This document shows positions 1 to 8,965 of a DNA stretch of 64,000 nucleotides, piece after piece. Positions within the stretch are counted from its first letter, which is position 1. Each line of letters opens with the position of its first letter. Source of the DNA: Flavobacterium cupreum (lineage in GTDB: Bacteria > Bacteroidota > Bacteroidia > Flavobacteriales > Flavobacteriaceae); contig NZ_QWDM01000008.1 in the NCBI RefSeq assembly GCF_003996965.1, positions 124,001-188,000 of the forward strand, in the 5' to 3' direction. The position numbers were made by a program, and so were the translations under genes. The notes under the pieces are model-generated. The model did not search any database, was not told where the DNA came from, and worked only from the letters and a program-made list of their open reading frames with translations.

Positions 1-1305
1 ACACCGGTAAGTCCGCAAAAGTTAATTGATTTGTCTCCATTAACGTTATCGGATAAATACTTTGGTTTCAATGGCGACAACTGGGTTATAACCAATCCGA
101 ACGATTTTATGATGGTAGGGAAAGGATACATTATTCGCGGACCACAAACCTATTCAAATTCAGTAAGACAAGATTATCCGGGCTCTTTTACAGGTGTTCC
201 TAACAATGGGACACTGTCCGGTGAGACTATGGCTGCCGGCAAATTCTATTTAATCGGTAATCCATACCCTTCCGGTTTGGATGCTGATCTGTTTTTGGAT
301 GAAAACTTATTTTTAGACGGAACTATCTATTTTTGGAATCATAACACTCCTGTGGGAACAGCGGCCCAATATCAATATAGCGACGATGATTATGCCAGTT
401 ATAATACCAGTGGAGGTGTCGGGACATCTGCAAAAAGTTCTCCGGGGCATACAGACAATCCGGCAACAGATGCCGGAGTAAAACCGACAGGCAATATTGC
501 TGCGGGACAATCTTTTTTTGCACAGGCTACTACTTCCGGAATGGCTACTTTTAATAATACTATGAGAATAGGAGGTGCAAGTAACAATCAGTTCTTTAAA
601 ACAGCAAACACATCTAAAAATGCAGATTTAGAGAGACATCGCTTGTGGCTTAATATGACAAACGAAGGAGGAGCTTTTAAACAATTGTTAGTAGGTTATA
701 TCGAAGAAGCCACAAATGGTAACGACAACAGATTCGACGGAATTACGCTGGATGCTAATCCGTATCTCGATTTTTATAGTATCAACGGCACTTACAAATA
801 TGTGATCCAGGGCCGTGCATTACCTTTTTCAGATACCGATACGGTCCCATTAGGATATCGTTCTGCTATTGTTAGTGATTTTACTATTGCCATAGATGAT
901 TCAGACGGTGATTTAGTAAATCAGCCTGTTTACGTAGAAGACAAAGTAACGGGAATCGTGCATAACTTACGAGATAGCAATTATACGTTTTCAAGTGCAA
1001 TAGGAACTTTTGATGATCGTTTCATCTTACGCTACACCGGTACATCATTAGGAATCGATGAGTTTGAAAATTCGGGAAAAGAAGTTGTAATAAGTACAAA
1101 AGATAAAGTTATCACCATTAACGCTTCTGAAAAAATGATTAATGAAATTCTTATTTATGATATAACAGGAAATCTTATTTACAGAAAGACAAATCTTAAT
1201 GATCCGGCCTTTCAAATTGTAAATTTGAGATCTCAAAATCAGGTTCTTCTGGTGAAGGTTACGTTAACAGACAATACTGTAAACACTCAGAAAGTTATAT
1301 TTTAA
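1..1305 (+). CDS. T9SS-sorted surface/secreted protein, 3' end only
   Basis: The reading frame is open from the first base, so the gene begins upstream of the window and only the last 434 residues are seen. The visible part is rich in Gly, Asn, Thr and aromatic residues, as in large beta-rich flavobacterial surface proteins. The last ~80 residues form a type A T9SS sorting domain: a short linker (LGIDEF) followed by beta strands with the typical IYDITGNLIYR-like core and a KVIF terminus. This predicts export by Sec, then secretion or surface anchoring by the type IX system. I recognise no catalytic motif in the visible part. A TTG at 31 could be mistaken for a start, but the frame runs unbroken before it. 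It ends at a strong bidirectional hairpin. Confidence 0.85.
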   Translation, partial: TPVSPQKLIDLSPLTLSDKYFGFNGDNWVITNPNDFMMVGKGYIIRGPQTYSNSVRQDYPGSFTGVPNNGTLSGETMAAGKFYLIGNPYPSGLDADLFLDENLFLDGTIYFWNHNTPVGTAAQYQYSDDDYASYNTSGGVGTSAKSSPGHTDNPATDAGVKPTGNIAAGQSFFAQATTSGMATFNNTMRIGGASNNQFFKTANTSKNADLERHRLWLNMTNEGGAFKQLLVGYIEEATNGNDNRFDGITLDANPYLDFYSINGTYKYVIQGRALPFSDTDTVPLGYRSAIVSDFTIAIDDSDGDLVNQPVYVEDKVTGIVHNLRDSNYTFSSAIGTFDDRFILRYTGTSLGIDEFENSGKEVVISTKDKVITINASEKMINEILIYDITGNLIYRKTNLNDPAFQIVNLRSQNQVLLVKVTLTDNTVNTQKVIF

Positions 1306-1324
1306 ATTTTAAAGAAAGTTATTA

Positions 1325-1362
1325 AAAAAGCAGTTTTACCCAAAAGTAAAACTGCTTTTTTA
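1325..1362. terminator. Bidirectional intrinsic terminator
   Basis: A perfect 15-bp inverted repeat (1325-1339 with 1346-1360, arm AAAAAGCAGTTTTAC) has a 6-base loop and A/T runs on both outer sides. It lies between two convergent genes and can end both. Confidence 0.9.
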
Positions 1363-1370
1363 ATAGTGGC

Positions 1371-2237
1371 TTAGAAAGTCCGCTGTAAATTTTGATGCGT
1401 ATTCCGGATTGCCTTTTCATTTTTGTAATCAATCCATTTCTGACCTTTGAATTTTCGCATCATAATATCAAAATGGCGCATAATAAAAACATTATAAAAG
1501 GCCTTTGATAAATTGGTGATGTTTTTTGGGAAAGAACGCAGGCTCATAGAAAACCCGGGAGTCAGGTATTTCATGTAATGCCAGTAACCTTCGGGCATAT
1601 ACAACATTTCACCATGTTTCAGATTAGTAATATAGCCTTCCGCGTTTTTAAGTGCAGGCCATTTTTCGTAATCAGGATTATCAAAATCGATGTCTTCCCT
1701 TGAAATTAGGGCATGTGGCACTTTATACATATATTTTGATTGTTCCGGCGCAAAAAGCATACATTGTTTTTCTCCGTGAAAATGAAAATGTAAAATGTTG
1801 GAATAATCAATATCATAATGCATAAAGACTTTGGAATCCTGTCCTCCAAAGAACAACATTGGCATCTGCCGTACTAATTTCAGGCCTATATCCGGCCATA
1901 AAAAGTCATTGTTCAAAGAGGGCACCTGCTTCATTAAATTATAAAGAAAAATGCGGTAGTTGGTAGGTCTTTGTTCTAAAAGATCAATGTAATCGTTCAT
2001 TTTCATTTTAGTATGGGCTTCATTAAAGCCATCTTCATGATTAACGGGTCTGTTGTCATATAAAGGAACGATTGTAGTACCGGCGATTTCTTTTATATAG
2101 GATAATTTCCATTTATGATAAGCCGGCCAGTCTTCGGTCAGCTCTTCAATAACAACGGGAATCTGGTTTTTTACATATTGGGAAATAAAATCATTTTTTG
2201 AGATTTTTTTTACCCTTTCGATTTGTTTTAACTTCAT
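1371..2237 (-). CDS. Cupin-like (JmjC/FIH-type, Cupin_8) domain protein
   Basis: This 288-residue protein matches the cupin-8/JmjC-like family of putative Fe(II)/2-oxoglutarate oxygenases. The double-stranded beta-helix signature is visible: an H-x-D pair in FMHYDIDYSN and a distal His in EGYWHYM, the usual iron triad, plus the HFHFHGEKQ strand. Substrate is unknown; relatives hydroxylate proteins or small molecules. The ATG at 2237 (MKLKQIERV) is chosen because the longer frame from 2279 would start inside the bioB terminator hairpin. Only six bases (GAAGAG) lie between the terminator's T-run and this ATG, so expression probably depends on readthrough from bioB or on an unseen promoter. Confidence 0.8.
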   Translation of the reverse strand: MKLKQIERVKKISKNDFISQYVKNQIPVVIEELTEDWPAYHKWKLSYIKEIAGTTIVPLYDNRPVNHEDGFNEAHTKMKMNDYIDLLEQRPTNYRIFLYNLMKQVPSLNNDFLWPDIGLKLVRQMPMLFFGGQDSKVFMHYDIDYSNILHFHFHGEKQCMLFAPEQSKYMYKVPHALISREDIDFDNPDYEKWPALKNAEGYITNLKHGEMLYMPEGYWHYMKYLTPGFSMSLRSFPKNITNLSKAFYNVFIMRHFDIMMRKFKGQKWIDYKNEKAIRNTHQNLQRTF

Positions 2238-2243
2238 CTCTTC

Positions 2244-2280
2244 AAAAAAAAATTGCTTATAACTCTGTGTTATAAGCAAT
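2244..2280 (-). terminator. Intrinsic terminator after bioB
   Basis: Read on the minus strand, a perfect 12-bp inverted repeat (2252-2263 with 2269-2280, arm ATTGCTTATAAC, 5-base loop) is followed by eight T (2244-2251). It sits directly in front of the cupin gene start. Confidence 0.85.
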
Positions 2281-2316
2281 TTAAAAATATTTCGAGAGAG
2301 TTATTAACTCATTTAA

Positions 2317-3405
2317 TTAAATTTTTGATTTAATCGAAGCTTCAAGATTTCTTTCAATGATGTGTCCGGGACGCGACCATCTCGGTTTTTCTCCTAACGG
2401 AGCGAATTGAGAATCTTCTGCTTCAACCGTTTTTGGCTGTGAAACCTTAGTAAATGGTTTCTGCGGATTCAATCCTAATAACTCAAACATTTTCATGTCT
2501 TCGTGTACATCCGGGTTCGGAGTAGTAAGTAATTTGTCTCCGGCGAAAATAGAATTGGCTCCTGCAAAAAAGCACATAGCCTGTCCTTCACGGCTCATAT
2601 TGGTTCTTCCGGCAGATAAACGAACCTGTGTTTCCGGCATCACAATTCTTGTGGTAGCCACCATACGGATCATTTCCCAGATTTCAACCGGTTTTTCGTC
2701 TTCCATAGGAGTTCCTTCAACAGCCACCAATGCATTAATAGGCACCGATTCCGGTTGTGGGTTTAATGTCGAAAGCGCCACAAGCATTCCTGCTCTGTCT
2801 TCGATGCTTTCTCCCATTCCGATAATTCCTCCGCTGCAAACCGTAACATTGGTTTTACGTACGTTTTCGATTGTTTCTAAACGGTCTTCAAAAGCACGTG
2901 TCGAAATTACATCTTTATAATAATCTTCAGAAGTATCTAAATTGTGATTGTAGGCATATAAACCTGCTTCTGCAAGACGCTGTGCCTGGTTTTCAGTAAT
3001 CATTCCCAGCGTACAGCAAACTTCCATATCAAGTTTATTAATGGTACGGACCATCTCTAAAACCTGATCAAATTCTTCTCCGTCTTTTACATTTCTCCAG
3101 GCAGCTCCCATGCAGACACGTGAGGATCCGCTGGATTTTGCACGCAAAGCCTGGGCTTTTACCTGACTTACGCTCATTAAATCGTTTCCTTCAACACCTG
3201 TGTTGTATCGGGCAGCTTGCGGGCAATAACCGCAATCTTCGGGACAGCCTCCTGTTTTGATTGATAACAGCGTAGAAACCTGTACTACGTTCGGATCGTG
3301 TTTTTCTCTGTGAATCGTTGCTGCTTCATAAAGCAGGTCCATCATAGGTTTATTATATATGGCGATTATTTCGTCTTTTGTCCAGTTGTGTTTTGTAATG
3401 CTCAT
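2317..3405 (-). CDS. bioB: Biotin synthase
   Basis: BioB is a radical-SAM enzyme that inserts sulfur into dethiobiotin in the last step of biotin synthesis. The 362-residue protein has the radical-SAM CxxxCxxC motif as CPEDCGYC. It also has the Cys residues of the sacrificial [2Fe-2S] cluster in SRVCMG, EVCCTLG and VCSGGIIGMGE, and the Arg in VRLSAGR. The ATG at 3405 (MSITKHNW) is preferred over an upstream TTG at 3429, because that TTG lies inside the predicted -7 element. No other biotin genes are adjacent, so it is a lone biosynthetic gene here. A hairpin terminator follows. Confidence 0.97.
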   Translation of the reverse strand: MSITKHNWTKDEIIAIYNKPMMDLLYEAATIHREKHDPNVVQVSTLLSIKTGGCPEDCGYCPQAARYNTGVEGNDLMSVSQVKAQALRAKSSGSSRVCMGAAWRNVKDGEEFDQVLEMVRTINKLDMEVCCTLGMITENQAQRLAEAGLYAYNHNLDTSEDYYKDVISTRAFEDRLETIENVRKTNVTVCSGGIIGMGESIEDRAGMLVALSTLNPQPESVPINALVAVEGTPMEDEKPVEIWEMIRMVATTRIVMPETQVRLSAGRTNMSREGQAMCFFAGANSIFAGDKLLTTPNPDVHEDMKMFELLGLNPQKPFTKVSQPKTVEAEDSQFAPLGEKPRWSRPGHIIERNLEASIKSKI

Positions 3406-3426
3406 TGATACATTTTTTTGATGCTT

Positions 3427-3457
3427 CAAAAGTAGTTAAATTGTTCTAATCCACCAA
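3427..3457 (-). promoter_or_regulatory. Bacteroidota-type promoter of bioB
   Basis: On the minus strand TTG (3455-3457), then 20 bases, then TACTTTTG (3427-3434), fit the flavobacterial TTG/TAnnTTTG consensus. The expected transcript start is a short distance upstream of the ATG at 3405. Confidence 0.7.
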
Positions 3458-3504
3458 TGATGTATTCTGTAAATGAATATTTAGCAGGTTTTTTCAAAAA
3501 AGAA

Positions 3505-3549
3505 ACACTCTAAAACCATAGAATTATATTTTTTTATGATTTTAGAGTG
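3505..3549 (-). terminator. Hairpin after the 3577-4014 membrane protein gene
   Basis: An inverted repeat of 15 bp with one mismatch (3505-3519 with 3535-3549) encloses an A/T loop. On the minus strand it is followed by a T-rich stretch. It is probably the terminator of the upstream minus-strand gene, though the T-run is interrupted. Confidence 0.5.
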
Positions 3550-3576
3550 CTAAATTGTTTGTTTTATTTTGAAAAA

Positions 3577-4014
3577 CTAATCCGCTACATATTTATTATT
3601 CCAGTACAACATCATCATTAAAGTTACAATTACCGATGAAGCAACTCCTTCAAACAATAAGCAAATACAGTAGGCAGGTACAGAAGGATTTCCTCCAAAC
3701 ATAAAAGTTTCGGAAAGGCTTTCTACGTATGCGTCACCACCTCTTGCATAACTGTAAACAAGCAGTCCGAAAACACTTAATGCCACACCTACTACAGAAG
3801 TTGCCATTGCAGAAACGGCATTGGACACAAAATTGGTCTCGCCTTCCTGAAGGTTCATTCGCATGGTTTTATTCACGCCGTAAAATATAAAAAATACATT
3901 CAGGGTACGCAGGTAAAACAAATCGGCAAGTCCTAACAGATTCATCAATAAAAAATAAATGCCAATTCCAAGGAATATTAAAAAACCGTTGGTGATTTCT
4001 TTAGGTAGTTTCAT
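3577..4014 (-). CDS. Integral membrane protein of unknown function
   Basis: This 145-residue protein has four likely membrane helices at about residues 10-30, 33-48, 66-90 and 112-136, with short polar connections such as NKTMRMNLQEGE. There is no signal peptide and no motif that I recognise. Its neighbours (bioB, ribF) suggest no role, since it stands alone with its own hairpin downstream. A TAnnTTTG-like element (TAAATTTG on the minus strand, 4070-4077) lies about 55 bases upstream. Function cannot be assigned. Confidence 0.7.
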   Translation of the reverse strand: MKLPKEITNGFLIFLGIGIYFLLMNLLGLADLFYLRTLNVFFIFYGVNKTMRMNLQEGETNFVSNAVSAMATSVVGVALSVFGLLVYSYARGGDAYVESLSETFMFGGNPSVPAYCICLLFEGVASSVIVTLMMMLYWNNKYVAD

Positions 4015-4132
4015 AATGGTTATTTTTAAAGAAGTTAATAGTAAGCAATTGACAAACAGTGTTGTATGTCAAATTTACTAAAAAATTAACTATTATGATT
4101 TAAAAGCAGCAAAAAGTAGTACAGGGAGTTTT

Positions 4133-5062
4133 CTAAAGCTGGCCAATAAAAGCCAATGCTGTTTTTTTGTCGTGGTTTAGTTGCTCTTTTAACAATTCTA
4201 CAGACGCGAATTTTTGTTCTTCACGAAGATAGTCCAATAAAGAAACTTCGATTTTCTGCCCGTAAATATCAGCATCAAAATCAAAAAGATGTACTTCTAT
4301 AGTTTGTTTTTCTCCGTTGACCGTTGGATTAAAACCGATATTCATCATTCCGAAAACTTCTTTTTCATTGATAAAAGTACGAACGACATAAACCCCGTTT
4401 TTCGGAATTTTTTTATAGTCTTCATCAATCTGAATGTTGGCTGTTGGAAAACCTATAGTTCTGCCGAGTTGTTTTCCTTTTACAACTTCACCACTTAGAA
4501 AATAAGAATAGCCTAAGTAATCAGTAGCAAGAGGAATGTTTCCCTCGTCTAGAGCTTTTCTGATTTTAGTAGAACTTACAGAAACATCCTGAATTTCCTG
4601 AGCTGAGATTTGCTCCACTTCAAAACCATATTCTTTTCCAAAAGCAATTAAATCATTAATGTCAGCCGTTCTGTTTCTGCCAAAACGATGATCGTGACCA
4701 ATAATTATTTTCTGAATATGAAACTGATCTACCAAAATAGAATGCACAAACTCTTCGGCCGTTAATCTTGAAAAGCTTTCGTCAAACGGATGAATTACAA
4801 GGTTTTCAATTCCCGTTTCTTCCAGAAGTTTTGTTTTTTCGGAAATCGTATTTAAAAGTTTTATTTCCGATTTTTCCTGAAGGACCATTCTGGGGTGCGG
4901 AAAAAAAGTCAGGACTAAGCTTTCGTATTTACCGTTTTCAGTGTTTTGCGTAATTCGTTCCAGAATTTTTTTATGGCCAATATGCACACCATCAAAGGTG
5001 CCAAGAGTTAAAATAGTTTTCTTGGTTGACCGAAAATCGTTTATAGAATGAAAAAGCTTCAA
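4133..5062 (-). CDS. ribF: Bifunctional riboflavin kinase/FAD synthetase
   Basis: RibF phosphorylates riboflavin to FMN and adenylates FMN to FAD in the cytoplasm. The 309-residue length is normal. The N-terminal FAD-synthetase half shows the nucleotidyl-transferase motif GTFDGVHIGH near residue 24, GHDHRFGRNR, and the SSTKIR motif. The C-terminal flavokinase half shows GRTIGFPTANI followed by KNGVYVV. A -7 element, TAAATTTG on the minus strand, lies at 5084-5091, just upstream of the ATG. The gene appears monocistronic. Confidence 0.96.
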   Translation of the reverse strand: MKLFHSINDFRSTKKTILTLGTFDGVHIGHKKILERITQNTENGKYESLVLTFFPHPRMVLQEKSEIKLLNTISEKTKLLEETGIENLVIHPFDESFSRLTAEEFVHSILVDQFHIQKIIIGHDHRFGRNRTADINDLIAFGKEYGFEVEQISAQEIQDVSVSSTKIRKALDEGNIPLATDYLGYSYFLSGEVVKGKQLGRTIGFPTANIQIDEDYKKIPKNGVYVVRTFINEKEVFGMMNIGFNPTVNGEKQTIEVHLFDFDADIYGQKIEVSLLDYLREEQKFASVELLKEQLNHDKKTALAFIGQL

Positions 5063-5260
5063 AGCAAATTATTTAAGATGGTGCAAATTTATACTATCTA
5101 TTTTAAAATTGATGCTCAGCTGAATTGATTTTTTAATGAAATTTGGTTTCTTTTTGTTAAAAACACGCCACTCGTCGATGAAAAGCAATTAATTGTCTGA
5201 CATATGTAAGAATTTAATTTAATTCGTTTATTTTTGGTGGTTTAAAATACCACTGAATTT

Positions 5261-8023
5261 ATGAAAAAACTATTACTTTTTATAGCAATTATTTTCTCTT
5301 GTGCCAATATGAATGCTCAAAACGATGCTTTGTGGCAAAAAGTGAACGCAACGTCTGTTTTCAATAAAAAAGTGACGGCTGAGGATTCAGAAAAGGTGTA
5401 TTTTAAATTAAACGCAGATGTACTGAAAGAAAAACTTTCGGCTGCAACAGCCAAACAATCAAAAAGTACTACCTCGCAAATTACTTTTCCAAATGAAGAC
5501 GGAGTTTTAGAACGTTTTACCGTTTGGGAATCTTCTAATTTTGATCCTGAATTACAGGCAAAATACCCGGACATCAGAGCGTATGAAGGAGCAGGAATTG
5601 ACGATAAATCGGCAAAAATTCATTTTAGCCTTTCGCCGGCTGGATTACAGTCCATGGTACTGCGCACAGATAAAAGTCCCGAATTTATAGAAAGCAATCC
5701 TGACGATAAAGCCCAGTATGTTGTTTTTGCTTCTAAAAGCACTCTTGGGAAAGCCAGATTAAATTGTTCTACAAAAGAACTTTCAGGCAATCAGAAAACA
5801 GCAAAAAATACGCTGGCTTCAAAAGAAACCGCCAACAATAAAGTTTTTAAAACTTTGAGACTGGCCCTGTCCTGTACAGGAGAATATACATCTTATTTTG
5901 GAGGAACTAAAGCAGGGGCACTGGCTGCAATGAATGCCACACTAACAAGAGTTAATGGAATTTTTAACAGAGATCTTGCAATTAAATTAGAGTTGATTGC
6001 GAACAATGATGCCTTAATTTATACCAATGCGGTTACTGACCCGTATTCCAATGCTTCCGAAGGAACAGACGGTGCGTGGAATGATGAAGTTCAGACTACT
6101 TTGACCAATGTTATCGGAAATAGTGCTTATGATATCGGACATTTATTCGGCGCTTCAGGCGGAGGAGGAAATGCAGGATGTGTAGGTTGTATTTGTGTCA
6201 ATCCGACAAGCTCTGAGCCGGCAGGAAAAGGAAGTGGTTACACGTCACCCTCTAATGGGAAACCTGAAGGAGATACTTTTGATATTGATTTCGTGATTCA
6301 CGAATTTGGACATCAATTAGGAGCCAATCATACTTTTTCGTTTGATTCCGGTGAGCGAACAAATGTAAATGTGGAGCCCGGCAGCGGTTCTACAATTATG
6401 GGATACGCCGGAATTTCGGAGGGTTATGATGTGCAAACAAACTCTGATGATTATTTTGCGTATGTAAGTATTTTACAAATTCAAAACACACTTTCCAGTG
6501 TGAGCTGCCCTGTAAGTACGCCTTTGACCAATAATCCCCCAACCATCAGTGCCGGTGCGGATTACACCATTCCCAAAGGTACTGCCTTTGTTCTAAAAGG
6601 AACAGGTTCTGATGCAGAAGGAGATACAGTAACCTATTGCTGGGAAGAAAATGATAATGCCACAAGTACATCCGGTGAAACCAGCAAAGCATATGCAACA
6701 AAGCCTGACGGAGCCTTGTTCCGTTCTTTTCTGCCGGTTAGCTCACCTGTTCGATATATGCCGCAGTTAGATGCGGTGCTGCAAAATAAGTTATCCTCTA
6801 CCTGGGAATCTGTTTCGAATATTGCCAGGACTTTGAATTTTACTTTAACAGGGCGTGACAATGCACGTCAGGGAACAGCGCAGACCAGAACAGATGCAAT
6901 GGCTGTGGTGGTCAGTGCCAATGCAGGCCCCTTTGCTGTTACTTCTCAAAATACAGACAATATTGGCTGGGCAAACGGAAGCCAGCAGACTATTTCCTGG
7001 AGTGTTAATAATACCACTAGTCTGGCGGGTTCTACTAATGTAAATATTAAACTGTCTACAGATGGTGGTGTAACGTTTCCAACCACATTAGTAACCAATA
7101 CACCCAATGACGGGTCGGAAATCATTACGGTTCCTGCCGACATTAAAGCGACGAGCTGTCGACTGCTGATCGAACCAACGGCTAATATTTATTACGCTGT
7201 AAACAGCAATGCGTTTGCAATCGGTTATACCGTGACATCAAATTCAAATACCTACACCTTCAGTACGCCAATTGTAATTCCGGATGGAAATTTGACTTAT
7301 ACGACAAGAATAATTACGGTAACTGCGCCTTTTTCGACAGCTAAAAACAGCATTACGGCAACTATGGGTGATACTCAGAAAACAGCAAAAAATACTGCAG
7401 CTCCGGATGGAACAGCTGTTAGTGATGTAGATCTGAATATTAATTTTACGCATACTTATTTGTCAGATGTTGAGATCAGTATCATGAGTCCGTCAGGAAC
7501 TGTTGTTAAATTGTTTGACGGAAGTTGCGGTAGTGCCTCAAACACGCTTTCTTTAAAATATGATGATGCCGGAAGTGCCATCTCATGTGGAGTAACAGAA
7601 TTGCAAACGGTTTTTCCGGCTGGTAAATTAAGTGCGTTTAATAATGAAAATCCTTATGGTGACTGGACGTTAATGGTTCGTGATATTGATGCCGGACAAA
7701 AGGGAACGATAAACTCGGCATCGATTACCATTCAGGCTCAAAGATTTACATTAGGAACCGATGAGGCAGCAACGGCTATTGATTTTGCTCTTTTTCCAAA
7801 TCCAAATAAAGGAAGTTTTACGATTCAGTTTTCACCGGAATCTGCTTCAGGGGTTAAAGTGGTAGTCTCTGATATTCTGGGAAGAACCGTGTACACAAAA
7901 GCTTTTGAGCCTTCAGCTGATTTTAATGAAAATATTCAGCTTTCCAATGTTTCTTCAGGAATATATCTGGTAAGCGTTATGGACGGTAACCGAAAAACGG
8001 TGAAGAAAATAGTAATAAACTAA
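5261..8023 (+). CDS. Secreted T9SS zinc metalloprotease (reprolysin-like) with P-domain
   Basis: This 920-residue exported protease starts with a signal peptide (MKKLLLFIAIIFSCANMNAQ) and a ~190-residue propeptide-like region. The metzincin zinc site HEFGHQLGANH has ligands H347, H351 and H357 and general base E348, with a Met-turn at M380 (STIMGYAG). Ig-like beta regions follow, then a proprotein-convertase P-domain (about residues 665-825, with NPYGDWTLMVRD). The last ~75 residues are a T9SS sorting domain (FPNPNKGSF...VKKIVIN). It probably degrades extracellular protein and is released or anchored by T9SS. A TATTTTTG -7-like element sits at 5229-5236, but no clear -33 TTG was found. Confidence 0.92.
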   Translation: MKKLLLFIAIIFSCANMNAQNDALWQKVNATSVFNKKVTAEDSEKVYFKLNADVLKEKLSAATAKQSKSTTSQITFPNEDGVLERFTVWESSNFDPELQAKYPDIRAYEGAGIDDKSAKIHFSLSPAGLQSMVLRTDKSPEFIESNPDDKAQYVVFASKSTLGKARLNCSTKELSGNQKTAKNTLASKETANNKVFKTLRLALSCTGEYTSYFGGTKAGALAAMNATLTRVNGIFNRDLAIKLELIANNDALIYTNAVTDPYSNASEGTDGAWNDEVQTTLTNVIGNSAYDIGHLFGASGGGGNAGCVGCICVNPTSSEPAGKGSGYTSPSNGKPEGDTFDIDFVIHEFGHQLGANHTFSFDSGERTNVNVEPGSGSTIMGYAGISEGYDVQTNSDDYFAYVSILQIQNTLSSVSCPVSTPLTNNPPTISAGADYTIPKGTAFVLKGTGSDAEGDTVTYCWEENDNATSTSGETSKAYATKPDGALFRSFLPVSSPVRYMPQLDAVLQNKLSSTWESVSNIARTLNFTLTGRDNARQGTAQTRTDAMAVVVSANAGPFAVTSQNTDNIGWANGSQQTISWSVNNTTSLAGSTNVNIKLSTDGGVTFPTTLVTNTPNDGSEIITVPADIKATSCRLLIEPTANIYYAVNSNAFAIGYTVTSNSNTYTFSTPIVIPDGNLTYTTRIITVTAPFSTAKNSITATMGDTQKTAKNTAAPDGTAVSDVDLNINFTHTYLSDVEISIMSPSGTVVKLFDGSCGSASNTLSLKYDDAGSAISCGVTELQTVFPAGKLSAFNNENPYGDWTLMVRDIDAGQKGTINSASITIQAQRFTLGTDEAATAIDFALFPNPNKGSFTIQFSPESASGVKVVVSDILGRTVYTKAFEPSADFNENIQLSNVSSGIYLVSVMDGNRKTVKKIVIN

Positions 8024-8062
8024 TTACTAACTTCCTGGGTGTAATTCAAAATCATTGTCAGG

Positions 8063-8139
8063 CTGAGCGGAGTCGAAGCCCTTTTCATGTCAAAAAAGCC
8101 TTCGACTCCGCTCAGGATGCCCTTCGACTCCGCTCAGGA
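8063..8139. repeat. Dispersed palindromic repeat, terminator-like
   Basis: CTGAGCGGAGTCGAAG (8063-8078) pairs with CTTCGACTCCGCTCAG (8100-8115), and a second copy of the right arm follows at 8120-8135. The same core recurs in the 43840-44228 array, so it is a dispersed repeat family. It lies between convergent genes (protease and comF) and may end transcription from both. Confidence 0.8.
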
Positions 8140-8186
8140 TGATATGGATTTGTAAAAGCGAAAAAATATCTTACTCAAATTTATAT

Positions 8187-8867
8187 TTAGTGCGCCATTG
8201 CCATACAGACAATACTGATCTTAGCTCCCGGAATTTTTAAAAGGGCGCGGGAACAGGCTTCCAGTGTGGCTCCCGTAGTCAGGACATCATCAACAATTAA
8301 AAAATGTTTATTGTGATTTTCTTCTGATGAAATGACATCAAATATGTTTTCTATATTTTCCGATCTTCCTAGCAGATTCTTTTTTGATTGTGTTTTTGAA
8401 TATATTTTTCGATATAAAACAGCGTCATTATAAGGAATGTTTAAATTTTCCGCTAAAGCTTTTCCAAAAGTACTGACCTGGTTATAACCTCTTTCCCTGA
8501 ATTTCCTTTTATGGAGCGGAACCGGAATTATCACATCAAAAGGGGATTCTAATTGCAGGTTTTTCAAATCTTCTGCGTACCAATGTCCCAAAAGAGTTCC
8601 GATTTCTTCCCGTCCTTTGTATTTTAGGTTATGAATGAGTTCCTGGACAATTCCTTTTTTATTAAAATATAAAAAGGCAGATGCATGCTCAATGTCAATT
8701 TTCCCGTAAAACTTTTTGACGGCTTCATTTTTAGGATCCAGATGATATTGGGTCAAAGGCATTTCGTGCCGACATGTACTGCACAATACACTTTCATAAG
8801 TCATTAAAACAGCATGGCATCCGGCACAAACTTTAGGAAAAAACAGGTCAAGAATATAATTAAACAC
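8187..8867 (-). CDS. comF: ComF-family phosphoribosyltransferase-like protein
   Basis: This 226-residue protein has the ComF layout. An N-terminal zinc-ribbon with two Cys pairs (CAGC near residue 15 and CSTC near residue 29) precedes a type I phosphoribosyltransferase domain with the PRPP loop FLIVDDVLTTGAT near residue 190. ComF proteins are linked to DNA uptake during natural transformation; the enzymatic substrate is not known. It stands alone, convergent with the protease gene and divergent from glyS. Confidence 0.88.
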   Translation of the reverse strand: MFNYILDLFFPKVCAGCHAVLMTYESVLCSTCRHEMPLTQYHLDPKNEAVKKFYGKIDIEHASAFLYFNKKGIVQELIHNLKYKGREEIGTLLGHWYAEDLKNLQLESPFDVIIPVPLHKRKFRERGYNQVSTFGKALAENLNIPYNDAVLYRKIYSKTQSKKNLLGRSENIENIFDVISSEENHNKHFLIVDDVLTTGATLEACSRALLKIPGAKISIVCMAMAH

Positions 8868-8950
8868 AAATAGAAAGAATTTAGTTACAAAAATAACGAA
8901 ATCAACGCTTCAATCTTTATTATTTTTCTTTTTTTTAAACGTACTTTTTA

Positions 8951-8958
8951 TATTTTTG
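8951..8958 (+). promoter_or_regulatory. -7 promoter element of glyS
   Basis: TATTTTTG fits TAnnTTTG and ends only 7 bases before the glyS ATG at 8966, so the mRNA would have almost no leader. No good -33 TTG was seen, which lowers confidence. Confidence 0.45.
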
Positions 8959-8965
8959 CATCACT

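Noticed and set aside
2495-2920. 141-codon frame opposite bioB
   Set aside because: Antisense shadow of a well-conserved gene; no family features.
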